From: Candidatus Acetothermia bacterium
GTDB taxonomy: Bacteria > Bipolaricaulota > Bipolaricaulia > RBG-16-55-9 > DRXL01
Reading direction: 5' to 3'
Assembly (NCBI GenBank): GCA_028275205.1
Contig: JAPWVB010000009.1
Coordinates: forward strand, 1-19,351
DNA length: 19,351 nucleotides
The notes beneath the pieces were generated by a model. That model was not told where the DNA came from. It worked only from the letters and a program-made list of their open reading frames with translations, and ran no database searches. A program made the position numbers and the translations under genes. Position 1 is the first letter of the stretch; each line of letters begins with the position of its first letter. This document shows positions 13,772 to 19,351 of this stretch, one piece after another.

Positions 13772-15283
13772 ATGTTTAGAAGATTACTCGCCCTAACTTG
13801 TGCGCTCGCGGTTGTGGGCGCGCTTTCGTGGGGAGCGAACGCTGCTCCCATCAGCGGGAGCTTCGGTGTTGACATCGTCTTCTACCCGCAGAATGGCTTA
13901 AAGGTTGATCTCATCGACATGAAGTTTGAGGCCGATCTGATCCTGACGCTCTCGATCAGCGGCTTGGATGTCACCAGCACCACGGTCTTCACCTTCCTGG
14001 GCGTTGAATTTCAATCGTTCGTGATCAGCGCCACCGTGGGTGCTCTGACCATCAAGGATACGATCATCTTCTCGCCGACGTTCTTCGAGTTCGAGGAGAC
14101 GCGCGATCAGTATGGTCGGACGCGCTGGTGCTTGACGAGCCCCTCGCTGCCAACATTGCCAGCTTCGGCATACTGCGCCTTCCCGGCCGTCATCAGCGGT
14201 TACTTGGCTGACCCGGTCTTCGGGAACGTCGAGTTCTATGAGATGTTCGCCGGCTGGGTCCACCCGCTCGTCCAGAACCTGGTCTGGGCGCGCGCGCTCG
14301 ACCCGACGAACGCCCTCAACAACATCATCCGGTTCCGCAAGAAGATTGCGGATCTCAGCCTGAACATCGCCGGGTTGGTGCTCAACGTCAAGGCGCTCTT
14401 CGCCAACGTCTCCACCAGCCCGACCGGCTACAGCCTGCGCAGCGGCTTGCAGCTGGCGATGGAGGGCAAGACGGTCAGCGGCGTGGGCGTGCGCGGCGAG
14501 CTGTGGCTCGGCGCCAAGCAGGGTCTGGAGTGCTTCGGCGAGTGCAAGCCCCTGGAGCGCTTCTTCAACCAGATGGTCACCGGCGGCGGCATGGTCAACC
14601 TCGAGGAGGAGAAGGTCTTCCTCAATAACGTCGTGATCGCCGGCGTCCGCAACGACTTCCGCGCCGAGTTCCACTTCGATCTTGCGCAGTGCACCATTGA
14701 CCAGGTGGACGATGACGACGACGGCTGGTTCTACCCCTATGACACAACGGGCGACGCCATGACCATCACCAACCCGCTGTGCTACATGGAGTTGACCCAG
14801 GCGTACACCTTCACGCCGTGGAAGCTCAACGTCCAGACGACCTGGAGATGGAACGGCAACTTCGACCTGATCAGCAACATCACCACGGTCGGGTTGAAGG
14901 CCGGGGATGCCTCGGTCACGGGGATCTTCATCTGGCGCAACAACGGCTCGTGGTCGTTTGAGCCGGGCCTCAGCGAGTTCGTCACCACCTTCGATCCGCC
15001 CGGGCTGACGGTGACCAGCGATATCCTCTTCTGCACCAACCCGGTCTACTGCGGCTTTGGCACTGTACCGCCCGTGATCGAGCATGACCTGAGCCTCTCG
15101 GGCACGGTCGGACCGGTGAGCCTCGCGGCTAAAATCATCTTCGATGGCGGTCTCTTGGGCAAATTCGCCGAGCTCGATGTGGACATGGGCTTCGCGTTCG
15201 AGCCGGTCTCGATAACGTTCTCGGCCGTGATCCTGACCGACCTGCTTGGTGGCGTGGCGTTCAGCATGAACACCAAGTTCTAA
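13772..15283 (+). CDS. Exported beta-barrel-like protein, paralogue 1 of 3
   Basis: 503 residues. Clear signal peptide (MFRRLLALTCALAVVGALSW, cut near ANA-A). The mature part alternates polar and hydrophobic residues in many short strands (LSLNIAGLVLNVKALFAN, for example) and ends in MNTKF; a terminal Phe is the usual recognition signal of outer-membrane barrels. It shares with its two neighbours an N-terminal block (ISGSFGVDIVFYPQ), a central FRKK-x-x-DLSL-x-IAGL block (188-202), GKTVSGVGVRGE and an invariant CX3C motif, Cys254-Cys258, in ECFGECKP. An Asp-rich loop (313-317) is unique to this copy. No named family recognised. The AAAGGAGG site is 9 bases before ATG. A porin-like role is inference. 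Confidence 0.75.
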   Translation: MFRRLLALTCALAVVGALSWGANAAPISGSFGVDIVFYPQNGLKVDLIDMKFEADLILTLSISGLDVTSTTVFTFLGVEFQSFVISATVGALTIKDTIIFSPTFFEFEETRDQYGRTRWCLTSPSLPTLPASAYCAFPAVISGYLADPVFGNVEFYEMFAGWVHPLVQNLVWARALDPTNALNNIIRFRKKIADLSLNIAGLVLNVKALFANVSTSPTGYSLRSGLQLAMEGKTVSGVGVRGELWLGAKQGLECFGECKPLERFFNQMVTGGGMVNLEEEKVFLNNVVIAGVRNDFRAEFHFDLAQCTIDQVDDDDDGWFYPYDTTGDAMTITNPLCYMELTQAYTFTPWKLNVQTTWRWNGNFDLISNITTVGLKAGDASVTGIFIWRNNGSWSFEPGLSEFVTTFDPPGLTVTSDILFCTNPVYCGFGTVPPVIEHDLSLSGTVGPVSLAAKIIFDGGLLGKFAELDVDMGFAFEPVSITFSAVILTDLLGGVAFSMNTKF

Positions 15284-15321
15284 TGGACGGCGTGTAAAAC
15301 CAGAAAAAGGAGGTTTCGTCA

Positions 15322-16995
15322 ATGTTTAGAAGAATCACAGTTCTGGCCAGTGCGCTAGCGTTGTTTGTGGCTGGGGCACTCTCGTGGACGGCTACTGCGG
15401 CCCCGATCACGGGGAGCTTCTCCGTGGACATCGTCTTCTACCCGCAGCAGGATTGTACGATTGACCCTGATACCCTTGAGATCATCTGCAACCCCGAAGA
15501 TCCGATCAACAAGATTGACCGGATCCTGGTCAAGTTTGAGGCCGATCTGTTGCTCACGATGTCCATCAGCGGCCTGGAGCTGACCAGCAGCACCTCGTTC
15601 ACCTTCAAGGGTGTGGAGACCCAGATCTTCTGGGCCAAGGCCACCGTGGGTGCGATGGTCTTCGAGACCGCGATGGTCTTCGCGCCCAACATCATGGAGT
15701 TCGAGGAGGTCCGCTCCGGCAGCGGCACCCGCTTCTATTGTCTCAATCGGTCCGCACCGGAAGACTACTCGGATGTTGACCCTACTGGGTGTGCATATGG
15801 CTCCGGCGCGGGCATCCTTGATCCGGTCTATGGGTATATCTACTGGGCCTACTTGTTCTTCGTGGGCTACAGCGAGCAGACGGGCCCCATTGGGAACATC
15901 ATGATGGCGAACCTCTTTGACGCCATCAACCCGCTGGTACCTGCCTACGGTCACACCTCGCTGCTCAATTATCCGTTGACCTTCCGCAAGAAGGCCGCGG
16001 AAGTCACTCTGAGCATTGCGGGGCTGACGCTGGGCCTGCGCGCGCTCTTTGCCAACTTCGGCACGGTCGACGCGCCGAGCTTCACCATCGGCACGGTGCT
16101 CATCCTGGCGGGCAAGACCGTCAGCGGCATTGACGTGCGCAGCGAGACCTGGATCGGCGCGCGCCAGGGGTTTGAGTGCTTCGGCGAGTGCAAGCCCAAT
16201 CAGCGCCTGGGCACTCAGAACGCGTACATCTTCGTGCCCTACCCGGCCACCGGCGGCATCGTCGTCCCCGGCTTCCAGCCCGAAGAGGAGAAGCTCTACA
16301 TCACCGGGCTGAAGCTCGCGGGCCTCACGCACTCTATCATCATAGAGATGCAGCTTGCCGGCGTCGCTGCGGACGCGCGCCAGCCGACCTTCGTGGCCAT
16401 CCAGACGTCCACGCCGAAGATCACCCCGCTGGGGATCAGCGTGACGAACATCGCGCGGTTTGACCGCGGGTTCGAGCGCTTCCTGCGCGATCAGATCTGG
16501 TTCAACGCCTCCTTCGGCGAGGCGAGCGGCTTCATCCGCTGGGACTTCCGCCCCAACGCCATCGGCGCGTGGGAGAGCCTGCTGACCCAGATTTACGCGG
16601 AGTTCGACGCGCCGGGAGCGACGGCTTCGATCGCCTTGGTCACCTGCGATCCGGATGAGTACGCAGGCGTTTTGGGCGCGTGCTACATCCCCAACCTCAT
16701 CAACTACGGCACGCCCAACCCGTTCATCGAAGTGGACTATGACTTGCTCTTCGAGGTCGGGGACATGACCGTCTATCTGTTCGCGGCCACGTACGGCAGC
16801 CTGCTGAAGGACCTGTATCTCTTCTCCGCGAAGGCAAGCTGGGCTCTCGGACCGGTGACCATCAGCAGCTGGACGATCTTCGTCAACTCCCAGGCCGATC
16901 GGAACGCGTGGAACAATCCCCCAGGCGTGAATGTCTTCAAAGGCACCCATGTGGAGCTGGCGGCCCAGCAGTTCAGCATCGAGCTGAAGTTCTAA
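15322..16995 (+). CDS. Exported beta-barrel-like protein, paralogue 2 of 3
   Basis: 557 residues, the longest copy. Signal peptide 1-26 (ends ATA-AP). Same block order as paralogue 1: GSFSVDIVFYPQ, KFEADLLLTMSISGLELTSS, FAPNIMEFEEVR, PLTFRKKAAEVTLSIAGLTL, GKTVSGIDVRSE, the CX3C motif at Cys286-Cys290 (ECFGECKP) and a final ELKF. Extra length lies in two loops: residues 45-62, with two cysteines, and 140-212, including the aromatic stretch GYIYWAYLFFVGY. It follows paralogue 1 by 38 bp, and that gap repeats the ribosome-binding region of the first gene almost exactly. Role unknown; outer-membrane insertion inferred from the strand pattern and terminal Phe. Confidence 0.75.
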   Translation: MFRRITVLASALALFVAGALSWTATAAPITGSFSVDIVFYPQQDCTIDPDTLEIICNPEDPINKIDRILVKFEADLLLTMSISGLELTSSTSFTFKGVETQIFWAKATVGAMVFETAMVFAPNIMEFEEVRSGSGTRFYCLNRSAPEDYSDVDPTGCAYGSGAGILDPVYGYIYWAYLFFVGYSEQTGPIGNIMMANLFDAINPLVPAYGHTSLLNYPLTFRKKAAEVTLSIAGLTLGLRALFANFGTVDAPSFTIGTVLILAGKTVSGIDVRSETWIGARQGFECFGECKPNQRLGTQNAYIFVPYPATGGIVVPGFQPEEEKLYITGLKLAGLTHSIIIEMQLAGVAADARQPTFVAIQTSTPKITPLGISVTNIARFDRGFERFLRDQIWFNASFGEASGFIRWDFRPNAIGAWESLLTQIYAEFDAPGATASIALVTCDPDEYAGVLGACYIPNLINYGTPNPFIEVDYDLLFEVGDMTVYLFAATYGSLLKDLYLFSAKASWALGPVTISSWTIFVNSQADRNAWNNPPGVNVFKGTHVELAAQQFSIELKF

Positions 16996-17033
16996 GGCGC
17001 GTGTGAAAAACCGAGAAAAAGGAGGTTCTGTCA

Positions 17034-18503
17034 ATGTTTAGAAGACTCATGACAATCGTAGCGGTGCTAGCCGTGGCCGCAGCGGGCTGGTCTGCCCAAG
17101 CCGCTCCGGTCAGCGGTTCCGCAACGTTGGATATCGTCTTTAGGCCGTCTGCCCTCTATTATGGCCCAAACAACACAAAGATCGATAAGATTGACGTGAA
17201 GCTAGAGCTGGACCTGCTGCTGACGCTCTCGGTCAGCGGCGTGGACATCACCAGCGTCTCGGTGTTCACGTTCCGCGGGCTGGAGTATCAGGCGTTCGTC
17301 TTCACCGGCACGATCGGCGCCTTGGTGGCCAAGTCCCAGTTCATCTTCGCGCCCAATATCATCGAGATCCGCGCGATCCGCGATGCCCTGGGGCTGCCGG
17401 CCTACTGCGTCAACACCGCCGATCCGGCCATCGCCAATCAACAGACGGTGCCGTTGACGACCGGCTTGCCGGCCTGTCCCTATGATCCAGCGACCGATCC
17501 GCTCGCCCTGGCGGAGCACTACCTCTACCTGCTGATCGAAGGGACGGACTTCGTCTATGGGTATCTGCATCCGGCGCTGCGCAACCTCTACCTAGCGGGG
17601 ATCATGGAAGCGCAAACTACTGACCCGCTGGGCCAGCCGCTGACCTTCCGCAAGAAGGTCTCGGAGCTGTCGCTGTCGCTGGCGGGGCTGACCATCGGGC
17701 TGCGCGGCATGTTCGCCAACATCGGCAGCGCCACCACGCCCGCCTGGCGCATGGGCATCGTGACCAGCGTTGAAGGACAAACGGTCAGCGGCATCACCAT
17801 CCGCGGCGAATCGTGGATTGGCGCCCGCCAAGGGGTGGAGTGCTTCGCCGAGTGTAAGCCGCTGGAGATCGTGCGCGGCGGCAAGGTCGAGAATCTCTTC
17901 GCCTTCTACGAGGAGAAGCTCTTCATCCGCAACCTCAAGCTCGCCGGGATCACCTGGGGCGCGCGGCTGGAGTTCGAGTTCGCCGAGGGTCCCGCCGGGT
18001 TGCGCTTCGTCGAGCTGACCCAGAACTTCAAGCTCGCTCCGTTCAACCTGGAGATCAACAACACCATCAACATCGTCGGGCCGGACCTCACGATGGCCTC
18101 CGATGTCTTCACCACGAGCTTGAAGGTCGGCGACATCTCGATGACCGTGGTGGGCTACATCTGGCCGACCTACACCGGCGCGTTCAATCTGTACTGGAGC
18201 CAGTTGATCTCGGTCTTCGATCCGCCGGGGATGAAGGTCGTCAGCGTCATCGCCTTCTGCAACGAAGAGACGGTCTGCGGCCTCTTCGGCTCCGGCTTGC
18301 GCTATCACGCGATCAATCTAGCCGGGACCGTGGGCGATATGTCCATCAACATCAGCCTGGTGTTGGGGAACCTCTTCTCCAACTTCCAGGAGGGCATCAT
18401 CGACCTGTCGTGGAAGGTGGGCAACGTCACGGTCAGCAGCGGGACGATCCTGAACGTGAACTTCCTGCGAGCCCAGGCCTTCAGCATCAACTTCAAGTTC
18501 TAG
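17034..18503 (+). CDS. Exported beta-barrel-like protein, paralogue 3 of 3
   Basis: 489 residues. Signal peptide 1-23 (MFRRLMTIVAVLAVAAAGWS, cut near AQA-A). Shares DIVFRPS, LTLSVSGVDITS, FAPNIIEIRAIRD, PLTFRKKVSELSLSLAGLTIGLRGMFAN (written here in parts: LTFRKKVSELSL, AGLTIGLRG), GQTVSGITIRGE and the CX3C motif Cys270-Cys274 (ECFAECKP). It ends INFKF. Spacing from paralogue 2 is again 38 bp, with the same AAAAAGGAGG-type ribosome-binding site and the same first codons ATGTTTAGAAGA. A strong terminator lies 35 bp after its stop, closing the operon. As with its sisters, no known family was recognised. Confidence 0.75.
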   Translation: MFRRLMTIVAVLAVAAAGWSAQAAPVSGSATLDIVFRPSALYYGPNNTKIDKIDVKLELDLLLTLSVSGVDITSVSVFTFRGLEYQAFVFTGTIGALVAKSQFIFAPNIIEIRAIRDALGLPAYCVNTADPAIANQQTVPLTTGLPACPYDPATDPLALAEHYLYLLIEGTDFVYGYLHPALRNLYLAGIMEAQTTDPLGQPLTFRKKVSELSLSLAGLTIGLRGMFANIGSATTPAWRMGIVTSVEGQTVSGITIRGESWIGARQGVECFAECKPLEIVRGGKVENLFAFYEEKLFIRNLKLAGITWGARLEFEFAEGPAGLRFVELTQNFKLAPFNLEINNTINIVGPDLTMASDVFTTSLKVGDISMTVVGYIWPTYTGAFNLYWSQLISVFDPPGMKVVSVIAFCNEETVCGLFGSGLRYHAINLAGTVGDMSINISLVLGNLFSNFQEGIIDLSWKVGNVTVSSGTILNVNFLRAQAFSINFKF

Positions 18504-18537
18504 TGAGCTGAAGAGAGGGCTTCTGGACGGAGTTGGC

Positions 18538-18576
18538 CCGGCCCTGGGGAAAAGACCCCAGGGCCGGTTCGTTTTT
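18538..18576 (+). terminator. Strong intrinsic terminator of the envelope operon
   Basis: Perfect 12-bp stem CCGGCCCTGGGG (18538-18549) with CCCCAGGGCCGG (18556-18567) around a 6-base A-rich loop, followed by TTCGTTTTT. Confidence 0.93.
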
Positions 18577-18625
18577 CCCCTCACCCCTACCTCACCCGTT
18601 CCCTCTCCGCTTGCGGAGATGGGGA
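18577..18625. repeat. Dispersed palindromic repeat, copy C
   Basis: Positions 18589-18619 are identical to 1027-1057 inside purC; the core palindrome CTCCGCTTGCGGAG is intact. The 3' outer arm present in copy A is missing. Confidence 0.85.
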
Positions 18626-18633
18626 TGATCTTT

Positions 18634-18652
18634 TGAATCACGGAAGGCACGG
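18634..18652. repeat. Second dispersed repeat, single arm
   Basis: TGAATCACGGAAGGCACGG, identical over 19 bases to 5729-5747. It stands alone here, without the pairing arm found at 5781-5810, and ends 5 bases before the promoter of the toxin gene. Confidence 0.75.
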
Positions 18653-18657
18653 AAGAG

Positions 18658-18687
18658 TTGACGAAGGTGGGACAATCGCCATATAAT
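18658..18687 (+). promoter_or_regulatory. Leaderless-type promoter of the toxin-antitoxin pair
   Basis: TTGACG (18658-18663) and perfect TATAAT (18682-18687) are 18 bp apart, and the -10 box ends 6 bases before the ATG at 18694. Autoregulation by the antitoxin is usual for this type of pair, but no clear operator repeat is visible. Confidence 0.7.
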
Positions 18688-18693
18688 TTCATC

Positions 18694-18975
18694 ATGCGCT
18701 CCCCGCCGATCACAGAATTGCTCTGGGACGAGCGTTCTGTAGAACATATTGCCCGACACCACGTGACGGCGCAGGAGGTCGAAGAGGTCTGTTTCAACCT
18801 GCAGTCACTTGTCTTTAAGCGCGGAACGCGGTACATTGTCTTGGGGCAGACCGCTGCCGGACGGTATCTCTTTGTGGCTGTGGATCGGGTGCGCAAGTCG
18901 AAAGGGTATGTAGTCACTGCCCGCTCGATGGATAAGAAAGAGCGTCGGCGCTATCAACGGGAGGTGCGTCTATGA
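18694..18975 (+). CDS. brnT: BrnT-family toxin (RelE-like fold)
   Basis: 93 residues with the BrnT opening pattern, ELLWDERSVEHIARHHVTAQE then VEEVCFN, followed by RYIVLGQTAAGRYLFVAVD and the C-terminal ARSMDKKERRRYQRE. BrnT toxins are ribosome-dependent or ribosome-independent RNases of the RelE fold neutralised by BrnA. The frame is open to a TTG at 18658, but that codon is the -35 box of the promoter; the family homology starts at the ATG 18694. The TGA overlaps the ATG of the antitoxin gene (ATGA), so the pair is coupled. Toxin-first order is usual for brnTA. Confidence 0.87.
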   Translation: MRSPPITELLWDERSVEHIARHHVTAQEVEEVCFNLQSLVFKRGTRYIVLGQTAAGRYLFVAVDRVRKSKGYVVTARSMDKKERRRYQREVRL

Positions 18976-19265
18976 AATCTCGATTGCCGAAATTCAAAGA
19001 TACCAAAGAAGAAGCTGAGTTCTGGGATACTCACTCTTTTGTAGACTATTGGGATGAATTCGAGCGGGTGCGCGAGCCGGTCTTCGTCAAGCCCCAAAAG
19101 AAAGTCGTCTCCTTGCGTCTGGACGCTCAGACTGTAGATCTGTTGGTCGCGGTGGCGCGCGAGAAGCAGATCCCCTACACAACGCTGGTGCGCATGTGGG
19201 TTGCCGAAAGGCTCAAAGAAGAACTCGAGCGGCGCAAGCCCCGACCATCAAAAGGGGTTAGGTGA
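18972..19265 (+). CDS. BrnA/CopG-type antitoxin
   Basis: 97 residues. The N-terminal toxin-binding segment is typical: LPKFKDTKEEAEFWDTHSF then DYWDEFERV. The C-terminal part, KKVVSLRLDAQTVDLLVAVA followed by KQIPYTTLVRMWVAERLKEE, is a ribbon-helix-helix DNA-binding domain of the CopG type. It should bind the BrnT-like toxin and repress the shared promoter at 18658-18687. Translation is coupled to the toxin by the 4-bp overlap. Whether to call it BrnA or the closely similar CopG-antitoxin family cannot be settled by eye. Confidence 0.82.
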   Translation: MKSRLPKFKDTKEEAEFWDTHSFVDYWDEFERVREPVFVKPQKKVVSLRLDAQTVDLLVAVAREKQIPYTTLVRMWVAERLKEELERRKPRPSKGVR

Positions 19266-19282
19266 GCGTGCTTCAGCACGCT
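19265..19282 (+). repeat. Small hairpin between antitoxin gene and next gene
   Basis: AGCGTGC, loop TTCA, GCACGCT: perfect 7-bp stem overlapping the antitoxin stop and ending 5 bases before the next ATG. No T-run follows, so a terminator is unlikely. Confidence 0.5.
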
Positions 19283-19287
19283 TGCAT

Positions 19288-19351
19288 ATGGATACTCAGC
19301 AGTTATTGACCAATGACGAATGGCTTGCTGATCACCTTGATGAGCTTGTTG
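19288..19351 (+). CDS. DUF5678-like protein, N-terminus only
   Basis: An open frame from ATG 19288 runs off the window edge: MDTQQLLTNDEWLADHLDEL and a Val. The WLADHLDELV pattern resembles the start of DUF5678-type small proteins, which are common in the same accessory neighbourhoods. No ribosome-binding site is seen, and the hairpin at 19265-19282 lies 5 bases upstream. Only 21 residues are visible, so both the gene and the family are tentative. Confidence 0.45.
   Translation, partial: MDTQQLLTNDEWLADHLDELV

Noticed and set aside
13898..17034. Very long reverse-strand open frames opposite the exported-protein genes (13898-15322, 15355-17034, 17592-18308)
   Set aside because: They mirror the GC-biased codons of the forward genes, give Arg/Glu/Asp/His-rich low-complexity proteins and have no ribosome-binding sites; forward frames have signal peptides and conserved blocks.
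18658..18693. TTG start for the BrnT-like toxin
   Set aside because: The TTG is the first triplet of the -35 box and the extra residues translate the promoter.

Overview
The window reads as a GC-rich chromosomal segment of a double-membraned, probably thermophilic bacterium from a poorly sampled lineage. Two things suggest this. One is a peptidoglycan-binding SLH tether followed by three outer-membrane-barrel candidates ending in Lys-Phe, an envelope style known from Thermotogae and Deinococcus-Thermus. The other is a set of promoters that place the transcription start at or next to the start codon (leaderless mRNAs). A Bipolaricaulota/OP1-like origin is a guess; no rRNA gene is present to test it.

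Layout. 1-1781 (minus strand): purine operon purC-purS-purQ-purL (purL cut by the window edge), each pair joined by a 4-bp stop/start overlap. 1815-5224 (minus): a giant SARP-type regulator (winged helix, BTAD, AAA ATPase, TPRs) whose start appears broken by a one-base shift. 5244-5367: divergent control region with three 7-bp half-sites at an exact 11-bp period, the geometry SARP proteins recognise, upstream of a small exported protein (5368-5721). 5809-6782 (minus): nfeD, a flotillin gene cut to its N-terminus, and a small overlapping ORF. 6835-7036: a structured, promoter-equipped, gene-free segment that may encode a small RNA. 7076-8533 (minus): guaB. 8604-9671 (plus): small-multidrug-export membrane protein, DUF4258 protein and a small acidic protein. 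9668-10225 (minus): Uma2 nuclease. 10233-12671 (minus): clpC behind a CIRCE-like operator. 12943-18503 (plus): the SLH/coiled-coil tether and three paralogous exported proteins, served by two consensus promoters and closed by a strong terminator. 18694-19265 (plus): BrnT/BrnA-type toxin-antitoxin pair. 19288 to the edge: start of a DUF5678-like gene.

The part most likely to be a little-described system is the 12765-18576 envelope cassette: an Omp-alpha-like tether plus a triplicated exported family with an invariant Cys-x3-Cys motif. The SARP regulator with its putative 11-bp-spaced operator and small exported target is second. A GC-rich palindromic repeat occurs three times (1011-1071, 5241-5276, 18577-18625); it supplies the PurC tail, lies upstream of purS as its ribosome-binding sequence, and abuts the disturbed 5' end of the regulator gene. 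A second repeat is shared between 5729-5810 and 18634-18652.

All functional names come from reading motifs and layout by eye; no database search was possible.
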